From NCBI GenBank assembly GCA_963576735.1, contig OY755171.1, positions 13,888,001-13,952,000 of the forward strand: a stretch of 64,000 bases of DNA, read 5' to 3'. The position numbers were made by a program, and so were the translations under genes. The notes under the pieces are model-generated. The model was not told the origin of the DNA. It did no database searches and worked only from the letters and a program-made list of their open reading frames with translations. This DNA comes from Bedellia somnulentella (lineage: Eukaryota > Arthropoda > Insecta > Lepidoptera > Bedelliidae). This document shows positions 35,331 to 45,264 of the stretch, one piece after another. The stretch's first letter is position 1. Each line of letters opens with the position of its first letter.

Positions 35331-35416
35331 TAATATAAGAAATCGAATTACAAAAATATTGGCCATGTGCGAGTCCTGCGCTCGCGCGCGTAAGCTCCCG
35401 CGACTTCCACATCTTC

Positions 35417-37530
35417 GATATAGTGGAGCGCCGTAAGGCATAAAAATGGTAAAATCTCGGAACCCAGGGCCAGTCAATGAATCTGTATAACAAGTGTTTG
35501 ACTGTATTATTAAAACCTCAAATAAAAATGTTAAAAAAAAAAATTGCCGATCTCGATTACAACAATTTTTATAAACAATTTACTGAAAAATGAAAGGCGG
35601 AAGGGGGAAAAAATGTTTACAGTAAAGATCTTAATTTTATATGCAATAAATTATGTTTGCAGAGTAAATTCAATGTTAATTTATTAGATTTTCGCAAAAA
35701 AAAATTATTTGCAAAAGATAATTTAACCTTAACTATATCGATTATTGTTCATTATTGTCGTCGTCGTCGTCGATTTCGTTGATGTAGATTGTAGGTAAAG
35801 GATTAGTACAGCTATCACCATTGCATTCTAAGCAAGCTGCAGTACAGTTTAATCCACTTTTCCTGCATCCACAAGATGCTCCACATCCTGTTTTGCATGC
35901 GCAAAAAACAATTTTTAGTAAAGATTCTGGAGCTGGTCGCTGCGTCATTGTTTGCGGTATCAATATTCCGCGTTCATTTTTCCAACATCATTCTTCTGGT
36001 AATATTTCTTTTCCGAGCCATGTTTGAACTTGTAAATATACTCTTTTGAAGTGTTCGAAAGCGGCATCTGCAGTAGGTGGTAAAGACGGCAGTTTAACGC
36101 AGGTATTTTTGGCAGTTGCTTTCAAAAAAGAGTTATATCTCAATGCATTAAGATCTTTCGTTTTTTGGGGGGCATTATATAAAGCAAGAGTGTTGTATAT
36201 ATTGTATTGTGACTGGATGAATTTTTTTATCCCTCTGGCTCTGTTTTACGGTAGTTTTCAAACGCATATAACAATCCGCGTGCGTCCTGAGCTACTAGAT
36301 CTAACACACCTACAATTCTTTTATGGATATTGCGACAATATTCGCTTTTCTCTTCGCTTATCAAATTTAAAATAGTTTGCTTGAACTCAGAAGTAGTTAC
36401 GTAGCTGATTTGCTGTCTTACCGATTTGGACTTTCTTCTTTCCTTCATTTCATCCGCTTCTTTTTCACATAAAAAGCACTTATTTTTCCAATCAAAATAA
36501 ATAGAAGTAGCCATTCGCAGTTTTTTTTTTAGGTGGAGAGCATGTTGATGTGGTGTTCTTTTTTTTTAAATAAGCATTAATACATCCTTTATTGATATAT
36601 TTTTGTCTGCATACTGAATGCACGTAGACAAATTCGCAAGTATTTAAATACTGAGAAATTCCATCCCCTCTTTCCACAGAAGCAGCTTTCAGTGTTGGTA
36701 TTCCTCTAGTGACTTTTATAATATCTCTTAGCTCAGAGCTTAATTCAGAACTACAGCCAATTTTGTCACAAATGAGGCAACCATTATTTATATTATTACT
36801 ATTCGATGGTTCACCCATTTTGATATGAGACTGTAACAACAAATATTACTAATATTCAATAACTAACCTTTATATCACAATTAATTAAAATTTCAGATGT
36901 AAGGATTGGAAATTTCTTTTTTTTAAACAAAAATTACATTCTAACTTTTAAGATCGATCTATTATAAAATATACTATTGAATATTCACAGTTGTTTTCAA
37001 AACCATGTAATATTAATAATAAACAAATACTTACTATTTATGCCACTATTTTCAAAGTTTGTAATACTCAGTAATTAACTTTTATCACACTCACTGCACA
37101 ATAATATATTTATTTTTTAATTATTTTAAATTATTTTTGTTTGAGAGCAAACAACAACTACGTATCCAGCCTAGCAAGTTGCCACGTGTACTATTCTGTT
37201 AGGGCCCGCGTTAACAACACCCAACAGCTGCTGTTGCCCCCTCTATTCCCCTCCCCACCCTTCATCGTTATACCTGCAGTCCCTTGAGACCCAAGATGAA
37301 GATTGTAATAGTTCTTCTTTTCAAAATCTAATTTTACACTAATATAAATTAAGGAAAACTCCAAAAAATTAATAATTATTTATAATAATTATTAAAAAAT
37401 TAATATCGCACAAAATATTTTTTTTAACATTTTTCTATATGCTATTAGAAACACATTGCCAAAGTTTATAAAAAGATTTATTGACTGGCCCTGGATTCCG
37501 AGGTATAAACCTTACGGCGCTCTACTAATA
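35417..37530 (-). mobile_element. TIR-bounded element carrying a decayed CXC-domain protein
   Basis: Inverted ends: left AGTGGAGCGCCGTAAGG with GGAACCCAGGGCCAGTCAAT (35418-35483), and right its complement (ATTGACTGGCCCTGGATTCC ... CCTTACGGCGCTCTACT, about 37480-37527). Arms are about 65 bp and imperfect. The element is about 2.1 kb and includes the protein relic at 35742-36842. Target duplication not resolved, so the superfamily is open. Confidence 0.75.
35742..36842 (-). pseudogene. Multi-copy arthropod protein with N-terminal Cys motifs and C-terminal CXC domain, decayed
   Basis: Three minus-strand pieces in order. Piece 1 (36842-36492) has CLICDKIGCSS and EFVYVHSVCRQKYINKG, a Cys/His N-terminal region. 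Piece 2 (36514-36227) has FLCEKEADEMKERRKSKSV and continues to ARGLLYAFENY. Piece 3 (from about 36110) has LPPTADAAFEHFKRVYLQVQ, a TGA stop near 36000, then QRPAPESLLKIVFCACKTGC, GASCGCRKSGLNCTAACLEC and an acidic tail. The Cys-rich end resembles CXC (tesmin-like) domains of a family abundant in insect genomes. The long middle region usual in that family is deleted. With flanking TIRs it is best seen as the cargo of a DNA element. Frame breaks make it non-functional. Confidence 0.7.
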
Positions 37531-37659
37531 GTCATTTAAAAGATTAATAACATACATACAACAGTTAAGAAATAATACAGCAATATAAAAGTCAAGCAAA
37601 GCCATCCATATATTTAACTTGAATTTAAATTGATAAAAGTACTTTAGTATTTTAGTATT

Positions 37660-37775
37660 TGTCGTTAAGGCCACACTTTCACTGTTAATTAGACACATCC
37701 TATTGACAAACAGACGGACAGACAGCAAAGTCTTAGTAATAGGGCGTTTTACTATTAGGTACGGAACCCTAACAA
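37660..37775 (+). repeat. Interspersed repeat fragment
   Basis: cagacggacagacagcaaag, then tcttagtaatagggcgtttt and gtacggaaccctaac. Related by its closing text to the repeat at 43535-44340 and 55987-56650. 37531-37659 and 37776-38030 show nothing else certain. Confidence 0.5.
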
Positions 37776-38030
37776 CACGTCAGTATGAGCGTAGCTATAA
37801 ATGTATACAGCGATGTCATTTAAAAAAACAATTGATTGCCCACCCTTTAAACTTTTAACCACCAGGTATAAAAAACAATATGAAATAATGGTTTTTGGAA
37901 CCGTCAACACATCGACTATAATTATTTATTTTGGATGTCTATGTTAAATGAAAATTTTTCAAGCACAAATGCATTCGGTTTCTTGGGTAGTTCGTTGAAT
38001 ATTGGGATTGTGATAATTTAAATCATCAAA

Positions 38031-38492
38031 ATGAATATTCGCTTGACCGGTTTGAAACCAACTTCAACCTACGAGACGATCAAACCTTTCTATAACTGTT
38101 TCTATACATTTGGCATTTCTTCGTTCAAATTCGATTCAGAAAGAAACGTGATAAAATGCGTAACTAAGCAAAGATTATGTGGCGTAATCTCCTTTTATAT
38201 TATTATATTTGTGATTTATGGAATAATATGGTGTTCACTAACGGGGATCGAAGCAATTGCTGGAATCTTTGCAGGGATTTTAGTGAAATTTACACTAATT
38301 TCTAGTATATTACTCAATAATTACTCAAGAAATATTAAATACAGCAAAGAATATATGAAAAATTACAGAGAAATTGATTTAATCACAAATATTAACAGTG
38401 AATTCTACAACACCGAAAAGAAGAAATTCGTCGTTTATTTTTTTATTTATGCTATTAATATGGTTGTATTATGTAGCATAGCAGTTTATTAA
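38031..38492 (+). pseudogene. Gustatory-receptor-like ORF, truncated
   Basis: Insect gustatory receptors are seven-TM chemosensory channels of about 370-430 residues. This 153-codon frame (ATG after AAATCATCAAA) reads TIKPFYNCFYTFGISSFKF near its start, the usual N-terminal pattern of lepidopteran GRs. Three hydrophobic segments follow (about residues 52-70, 78-96 and 130-152). Between TM2 and TM3 lies a polar loop YMKNYREIDLITNINSEFY, typical in layout. It ends in TAA at 38490. The frame past the stop still reads LFSPFWPDNIC before transposon sequence starts at about 38525, so a premature stop and insertion have removed TM4-TM7. It could instead be exon 1 of a spliced GR, but no good donor is seen. 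Call based on pattern, without a database search. Confidence 0.6.
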
Positions 38493-38524
38493 CTATTTAG
38501 TCCATTTTGGCCTGATAATATTTG

Positions 38525-39448
38525 CTAGGTGCAAAGTAGGGGGTGGGGGAACTCGAATCGATCCCAGCACGCACTGTGGCAAAAAAAGGAACATTCGGCG
38601 GCTAATCAATTGACAAATAATGCCAAGTTAATATATTTTCGCGTATCGGAAATGAAGGAAAAACATTCATCTACAATATTTATACACGTAGTGGCAAATA
38701 TATATGTGACGCTGAAGTTAAAACTGAAATATCAAGCAATTCGAAGATTACCAAGTTTGGCCAAAATAACCAAGCGCCAAGGATGTAATACTATTGTAAA
38801 AACTTTTGCTCATCAAGCAACCTTTCTTACGAATGCCGGCCTGCTTTCATCCAAATTACAGTAACGCTGAAGTCATTATTGATTGTACAGAGTTTGAAGT
38901 AGAAACACCATCTACAGTTGATAAGCGTGTGTGGTGGTATTCACACTACAAGAAGGGATTTACTGCAAAGGTGTTCATTGGTATTACACCAGTAGGCTTC
39001 ATACCTTTATATCAAAAGTGGCCGGTGGAAGGAAAAGCTATGCTCAAGTAACAGTTGAATCAGGATTCGTTGATTATTTAGAAAATGGAGACATTGTTTT
39101 GGCTGACAAAGGATTTCCACAAATAAAGAAAATTTTAGATGAAAGTGGAAAAGAAATAGGAATTGTTATGCTACCTTTTCTAAGTGATAAAAGGGAATTT
39201 TCAACAGATGGGACAGATGCTACTCACAGTATTGCTCGGGTTAGGATTCATGTCGATAATGCAACGGCTGAGACTTTATCAAATATTAATTAAAATTCCT
39301 CAAAACTTGTTTTGCCATACAGATGATATTTTGCATATTTGTTGTGTATTAGTAAATTTCGTAAATTTGCAGAACCTAATAAAACAAATACATAACACAA
39401 TTTACTTTAATGGAACCGAACAATATACTTTAACAGATAATCTTTAAG
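38525..39448 (+). pseudogene. ISL2EU-type DDE transposase (DDE_Tnp_4), frameshifted
   Basis: Transposase relic read across three frames. First come KEHSAANQLTNNAKLIYFRV and FAHQATFLTNAG. Next, IDCTEFEVETPSTVDKRVWW (first catalytic Asp in IDCTEF) and YSHYKKGFTAKVFIGITPVG. A frame change near 39010 leads to DIVLADKGFPQIKKILDESG (second Asp in LADKGF). Then PFLSDKREFSTDG and SIARVRIHVDN follow, where family members have HVER; the third acidic residue is lost at another frame change near 39260. The tail QRLRLYQILIKIPQNLFCHT remains in a third frame. The THAP-type N terminus is not visible. Dead copy lying directly after the truncated gustatory-receptor ORF. Confidence 0.8.
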
Positions 39449-39461
39449 AACGCTTTTGGCA

Positions 39462-39705
39462 GCTGTGTATTTTCGCTTAGAAAAACACTAACCCATTTCT
39501 ACACGTGGGTGATCGCAAGAGGCCACTAAGGGTATTGGGGCTTTTTATTGGATTTTCGGGTGATGCGGTTGGAGACCCATCACCAAAAACCTTTTTTTAC
39601 CACCCTTACCCCAATCAACTTTCAAAAGTGGCTGAGGAATTTATAATGCCTTAGCTCTGGCTACCCCTTCTAGGGAAATATAGCCGTGAGTTTATGTATG
39701 TATGT
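39462..39705 (+). mobile_element. SINE-B, near full length
   Basis: aacactaacccatttctaca ... gatgcggttggagacccatc ... aatatagccgtgagtttatg + (TATG)n tail. Confidence 0.85.
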
Positions 39706-40465
39706 ACTCTAGACAGGTAATATAAAACATCAGCGTTATTTTCGACGCTATAGATTTACATGATTGAAAAGAATATATATAAATTACGATACTTTCTTGA
39801 AAACAGAAGGGCGTGAGTTCCAATCCTGGGTCGGGCCTACACCAATTTGTCTTTTCTAAAGTCGTTTTGTCTTTTCTGTATCGTTTTGTCTCATTCAGTT
39901 GTTAAGATTTCAATGCGTCAGAACGATACTTAAGTTGTTCTCAGCTGAAATACTCAATTCAGAAATCGGTCGTATATGTTTTATTATAGATCTCAAAGTT
40001 TTCAATGCAAATATATGATAAATAATATCTTCTTTCATCATATTATTACTATTACATTACAATAACAAATACGTGAATTTTTATCAATTTTAATACGTGT
40101 AGTATACTTAATTCACCTGAGTTAATTCACCTAGGTGAATTACATATACTATTCATAAATTTTATTCACCTAGGTGCATTAAGTATACAATATTATATAT
40201 TATAATAGACGAGACATATCGTGGAATCATATACCGTATTTGGACTTGCAAAATTTTCGCGTGGTTAAAATCATCAAGAGGTAAAAACACTTAGATTATT
40301 TATGCAAAATGTTGCTAATTTTAATCAAAATTCTTATTACTAGGTAAGTACTAGGAGTTCATAGGATCATAAGAAATATCCCTAACGCAGGCTCACGTTG
40401 TAAGGTATGTGATGTGATTGTGATTCATAATGTTAACAAAATTTCATAGAAGAAGCGAAGTGAGT

Positions 40466-40676
40466 AATTTACATACATTGGGGTAGGCAGAGACTATTGA
40501 TCGCCACTTTGTACGATCCTGGCAAATATCTCTAGCTTCGTTTATATTCATCAATCTTTTCATACATTCTGATATTCTTCATACTTCGGACGCCGGCCTT
40601 TTTGAGCACACTCTCTATTTGGTCCAGGTGTGTCCTCCGTGATCGTCCTCTACTCACATTACCTTCCACATTGGCT
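40466..40676 (-). mobile_element. RTE-type LINE fragment inside the TIR element
   Basis: The complement reads SRGRSRRTHLDQIESVLKKA-type text and the gcgatcaatagtctctgcct tail block. Confidence 0.65.
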
Positions 40677-40869
40677 CAAAGTGAGTTATTTGTTAAATAA
40701 AAAAAACCATACCGTAACACAATCGTTTTCTAGAATTGAAAAATTATATTATAAATGAAATTATTTAACGAACCATCTCTAAAAAATGACCCACTGTTAT
40801 TTGGCCATCTAAAAAGCGTAACTGATATTCGCAAATTATCTTGTCATTAATTTTCACACTTCAAATTCA

Positions 40870-41235
40870 ACATAACATAAACATAAACGTTCACGCCGGA
40901 TATCCCCGAAGGGGTTGGCAGAGGTACTAATACTTCTGAACATCACGTGACTTTGTCACCTGGTGTTCAGAGTACCCACGTTTTGCATGGACAGTGTACT
41001 CACGTGATAGGGGGCAGGCCTATCGCCGTTTTGTACGAATACACTGTCACATGACTAAGTACAACTCAGCCATGTGGGTTTCCTCACGATGTTTTCCCTC
41101 ACCGTTAACAACCATGATAAATTAACCACACATATGTCTTTAGAAAAGACAAATTGGTGTAGGCCCGACCCAGGATTTGAACACTAGTCGTTTGCACGAT
41201 AACCGAGTGTTCTACCCACTGGGCTATCACGGTTG
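40870..41235 (-). mobile_element. SINE-A, near full length, inside the TIR element
   Basis: Complement head ctgggctatcacggttg (A box in reverse) to the ATAAC tail, cataacataaacataaacgt. Closer to the gtgatagctca subtype than to the gcgacatgatagtcca subtype. Confidence 0.88.
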
Positions 41236-41663
41236 CAATTCAAGTGCCAAGAAATTTATTTATAAAAGTTTAAATATCATTGGGTGAATAAAGTTTACTA
41301 TAAGTGCATTTAAAGCACCTAGGTGAATTAGGTGAATAAAGTTTATTTCTTGTATACTTAATGCACCTAGGTGAATAAAATTTATGAATAGTATATGTAA
41401 TTCACCTAGGTGAATTAACTCAGGTGAATTAAGTATACTACACGTTTTAATAGGGCTATTATGGAATACGCTATACTAATATCACGCACATACACTCATT
41501 TACGCACACCGTTGTACTTATTTTGGTGTCGCCTATCATCTTTGAATTGCCTATCTATATACGTAAGTATACCTTTATAAATCTGTGAATATTTGATAAA
41601 TACATGCAGTGACAGTTATGTGTACCATTTTTGTGAATTGCCAAATATTTTATTCAAATGTCA

Positions 41664-42030
41664 AAGCGACATGATAGTCCAGTGGGTAGAACACCCGCCC
41701 GAAAAACAGAAGGGCGTGAGTTCCAATCCTGGGACGGGCCTACACCAATTTGTCTTTTCTAAAGTCATATGTGTGGTTAATTTATCATGGTTGTTAACGG
41801 TGAGGGAAAACATCGTGAGGAAACCCACATGGCTGAGTTGTACTTAGTCATGTGACAGTGTATTCGTACGAAACGGCGATAGGCCTGCCCCCTATTACGT
41901 GAGTACACTGTCCAAGCAAAACGTGGGTACCATCTCTGGACACTAGATGGCGCTGCCATGTGAGTTCAGAAGTATTGGTACCTCTGCCAACCCCTTCGGG
42001 GATAAACGGCGTGAACGTTTATGTTATTAT
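41664..42030 (+). mobile_element. SINE-A at the 3' end of the retroposed chimera
   Basis: Same variant as 53549-53908 (both have cccgaaaaacagaagggcgt and cctgggacgggcc). Ends in a TTATG-type tail next to the 13-bp duplication. Confidence 0.88.
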
Positions 42031-42166
42031 GTTTATGTTTACTTTCTTGAAATTATTTGTTTGTTTACAGCCGCCCATTAGACATTTCAATGTCCGCCAT
42101 AATTGTGAACGCTAGTTAGCGCTGTCATCGCGCACCCAGCGATTTGTTGACTTCTACTTACTTATC

Positions 42167-42313
42167 ATGGATAATTTTACTTCAAAAGTATTTCTTTGCA
42201 GCAATATCTACAAAATGTTCCTTGACATTTGGTTGATACATGACAATGAAATGTTTGAACAACAGCTTAACATTAGATCTGCAGAAGGAATATATAATGA
42301 ACCCTATGGTTGA
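42167..42313 (+). CDS. Unassigned short ORF (48 codons)
   Basis: ATG in the context CTTATCATGGATAAT; begins MDNFTSKVFLCSNIYKMFLD and ends NEPYG then TGA. A second frame continues the open text to 42545, so the original ORF may be frameshifted. No recognised domain. It lies between the chimera and RTE debris; most likely a relic of an unidentified element. Confidence 0.2.
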   Translation: MDNFTSKVFLCSNIYKMFLDIWLIHDNEMFEQQLNIRSAEGIYNEPYG

Positions 42314-42542
42314 GCCTGAGGTTGTAAAGAAAATCAAATCGTTTAAATACTGCTACCAATTGATATTTAAACAAAATGCCATAATTAACGCTAATTACAA
42401 CTTTTTGTTAAGTTACAGTATTTCATCTGAACTGTTAAGAAATAATACCAGGCTTTTAAAGTGTGTCCTAGTCTTCAGTATACCAACGTTACGGGACATA
42501 CGTTACGGCGGGCGTTACGTACGGGGGATCGGGCGTTACGTA

Positions 42543-42660
42543 TAGGGGGCAGGCCTATGACTATTTTTTTGTAAGAATACATCGTCACATGGCAAGTACA
42601 ACTTAGCCATATAAGTTTTCTAACGTTGTTTTTCCCTACCATAAACAACCATGATAAATA
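42543..42660 (-). mobile_element. SINE-A internal fragment
   Basis: Complement text of the SINE-A middle (ataaacaaccatgataaata, gggggcaggcctatgac), diverged. Preceded at 42485-42545 by a GC-rich run of gcgttacg repeats. Confidence 0.65.
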
Positions 42661-42904
42661 CGTATCTACACTCAGCGGGGTCACTTATCTGTGAGACGTA
42701 TGTGAGATGCCGAGAGATATAAAGTTTTTTAACCGAACTTCAGTCATCAAGATATTTTTCAAATTTACGTCTGATGACCTATGAATTGGCACACATTGGT
42801 AAACTTTGTTTTTACGTTCTTACCTTCAACCTTCAGTCAGCGGACTTATTATCTCAACCCGCCCACGGAGACTTCGATTTGACTTACATCTTCGGTGACC
42901 CCGG

Positions 42905-43370
42905 TCCCCTGCACCAGGTTATTCAATCCATCTTCTCATACATGCTCTTCTGTTCCTTATACTTCGGGCGCCTACCTTTTTGAGCACACTCTCCATTTGG
43001 TCCAGGTGTGTCTTCCGTGGTCGTTCTCTACTCACATTACCTTCCACATTGGTTCTATAGATCTCTTTCGCCGCTTTACTGTCATCCTTCCACCCTATGT
43101 GCCCAAACCATCTCAACATTCCTTTTTCTATCATTGTACAATATCATCTTTCACACCGCACCTTTTGGTATATTAAACTATTCATTGCTTCTTTTACCGC
43201 ATTACCCTTTTTCACTCTTCTTCCGATATCTTCATCACAATTTCCATCCTTAGTAAACAAACTTCCCAGGTATTTACAACTCTTTCACTTGTTCCACTGT
43301 CTTACCATTAATCTCAATCATGCATTCTGTCATAGTCTCCTCTCTTTCAAAAACCATAGTTTAAATTTTA
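42905..43370 (-). pseudogene. RTE-type LINE reverse transcriptase C-terminal region, degenerate
   Basis: The minus frame reads TECMIEINGKTVEQVKEL, then frame changes, RRVKKGNAVKEAMNSLIYQK, then from 43134 IEKGMLRWFGHIGWKDDSKA and EIYRTNVEGNVSRERPRKTH. This is the connection and C-terminal domain of RTE endonuclease-reverse transcriptases (LRWFGH motif). Several stops. Plus-strand frames in the same place are shadows. Confidence 0.8.
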
Positions 43371-43380
43371 TTTATTAAGT

Positions 43381-43530
43381 GTCATGATAGTCCAGTGGGT
43401 AGAACACCCGCCCGAAAAACAGAAGGGCGTCAGTTCCAATCCTGGGACGGGCCTACACCAATTTGTCTTTTCTAAAGTCATATGTGTGGTTAATTTATCA
43501 TGGTTGCTAATGGTGAGGGAAAACATCTAT
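43381..43530 (+). mobile_element. SINE-A 5' half
   Basis: tgatagtccagtgggtagaa to gtgagggaaaacatc, cut off where the 43535-44340 repeat begins. Confidence 0.85.
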
Positions 43531-43534
43531 AAAG

Positions 43535-44340
43535 AGACGTCTCGTGATCTAGAGCAATAATTTTACATTACAATGCTGGCATGCATTTTTAGGGTTCGGG
43601 ACCCTATTACTAAGCCCCGGCTGTCTGTCTGTCTCCAGGCTGTATCTCATAAACTGCGATAGCTAGGAAGCTGTAATTTTCACAAATTATGTATTTTAGT
43701 TGCCGCGATAACAACACATACTAAAAATAAAAATATTAAGGGGGGTCCCCATACAATAAACGTGCTTTTTTCGTATTTTTTTGGTGAATATTAAAAACGT
43801 TAACAATTAAGCCTGATTTCTGAATTGAGTATTCAAGCTAAGAACGACTTAAGTATCGTTTTGTCTCATTCAGTTGTTAATATTTCAATGCGACAAAACA
43901 ATACTAAAGTTGTTCTCAGCTGGAATACTCAATTCAGAAATCGGTCTTTAGACGCTTCATATTTTACAGAATATTAACGTATATATTACCTTTGAAAATT
44001 AAATGACAATAAAATAAATATAAAAGGGGGGTCCCATACAACATTTTTTTTAAAGGTAATAGTACGGAACCCTTCGTGCGTTCGCTTTTTATTGGCTTTT
44101 TAACATCGTAAAGACAACCCGTCATCGTAGTAGTGGTCTGAGCGGTAAGGTTGCTGGTTCATCATTCAGTCAGTCCACCTTGTAGTGAGTTTTTGATTAG
44201 TGTATTAATTGTTTTTTTACAGGTACCTTTTGAAAAAATAATTGTATTTTATCCTACTGCTTGTATTATCTCGCCACCATTGCTTTCTATGGTCTATGAA
44301 CATAACGCAGTACAGCAATAATTCAACTCCAATTGGAATA
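43535..44340 (+). repeat. Interspersed repeat R1, copy with MITE insertion
   Basis: Paralogue of 55987-56650. Both begin at a gagacgtctc palindrome, share ctgtatctcataaactgcga and tagtggtctgagcggtaagg, and run to ttgctttctatggtctatga. This copy holds the 138-bp MITE at 43810-43947. Confidence 0.85.
43810..43947. mobile_element. 138-bp hairpin MITE with TTA target duplication
   Basis: TIR AGCCTGATTTCTGAATTGAG and the complement of its near-identical right end. TTA at 43807-43809 and 43948-43950. The homologous position in the 55987 copy (near 56258) has one TTA and no insert. A TTA duplication fits PIF/Harbinger. Confidence 0.9.
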
Positions 44341-44408
44341 CCTCGTGGCTTATGATGTATTGTACAGTAAGTAATGTCTATTTATATTATATATATTTAT
44401 ATTAAAAA

Positions 44409-45264
44409 CTAGTGGATCGTCCCAGCTTCGCACGGGTAGCGTAGTTTTAAAAACATCTAGATTTCTTCAATCACTGCTCAATTTTTGTGAAATTTAGCGC
44501 AATGATTACAACTTATAGCACTCCTAAATAGTGTTGCTATGTGATTGTGAAAGCGTTTTTATGAACGGTTCAGTATCTCTTAAAATTAGCCCTTGCAAAC
44601 AAACTATCAGAGTTACAATCTTTGTATACATCATACATATACTCACGACTATTTTTTGCCCGCGTAACCGTCACACGAAACTAATCCTTATAGCATGATT
44701 CAGTATTCACGTGCGACCGACGGGGCGATGGCTTATTTTATGTATAAGTGTTGTTTACCGATTTCTATGACTAATGTTTTACTTAATAATAATTTTATTT
44801 AATCTTAACTTTTTTAAATTAGAGTATTATTATAAATGTAAGAGTAAACAAATATAAGCAGAATGCACTAAGCTGCTAAGCTATCAGGAGTTACTCGTGT
44901 TGAAGATGTAGAATATTTCCGTCATGCATGCTTCTATTTAACTTTAACCATTAAGGGAACACACGCAACGGAAGCTTAAAAATGGAGTAATTTTTCCCGA
45001 TTTCCCAAAATTCCCCTTCACTACTCAGCTGAAAAGTATACTATAACCTGCCCAGGAGAATGAAGAATAATTGTACCAAGTTTCGATAAAATCCGTTGAG
45101 TATTTTTTGTTTCCAGAAGACAAACAGAGACAGAAAGACAAAATAAAATACCGAATGCTATTTTGGCATCAGTGTCGATCATTAATCATCCCCTGATAGT
45201 TATTTTGAAAGTATATTTCATGTACAGAATTGACTTCTCTATAGACTTATTATAAGTATATAGT
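44409..45264 (-). mobile_element. Non-autonomous Helitron, third copy
   Basis: Starts A|CTAGTGGATCGTCCCAGC with the same terminal hairpin; the TC end is worn (ttataagtatatagt). More diverged than 9145-10123. Confidence 0.8.

Larger units (their letters stand above)
40096..41444. mobile_element. TIR element with 95-bp perfect inverted repeats and 8-bp target duplication
   Basis: TIRs 40096-40190 and 41350-41444 start CGTGTAGTATACTTAATTCA and appear identical by eye. Target duplication TTTTAATA at 40088-40095 and 41445-41452; the paralogous site at 53321-53328 has a single copy. Each TIR carries CACCTAGGTG palindromes, repeated again near 41310. No transposase. Contains an RTE fragment and a SINE-A. 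An 8-bp duplication suggests hAT-type mobilisation. Confidence 0.92.
39803..42039 (+). mobile_element. Retroposed chimera: SINE-A piece + MITE half + unique flank + full SINE-A
   Basis: Bounded by the 13-bp duplication TACTTTCTTGAAA at 39790-39802 and 42040-42052. Order inside: a SINE-A 5' piece (39803-39865), a short junction (cttttctgtatcgttttgtc), the right half of the TTA MITE (to 39972), about 340 bp of flank, then SINE-A with its tail. The same flank and SINE order occurs at 53202-53908. Later interrupted by the TIR element 40096-41444. Confidence 0.8.

Noticed and set aside
43008..43378. Plus-strand frames (81 and 93 codons) with Ser/His-rich text
   Set aside because: Antisense shadows of the RTE reverse transcriptase fragment.
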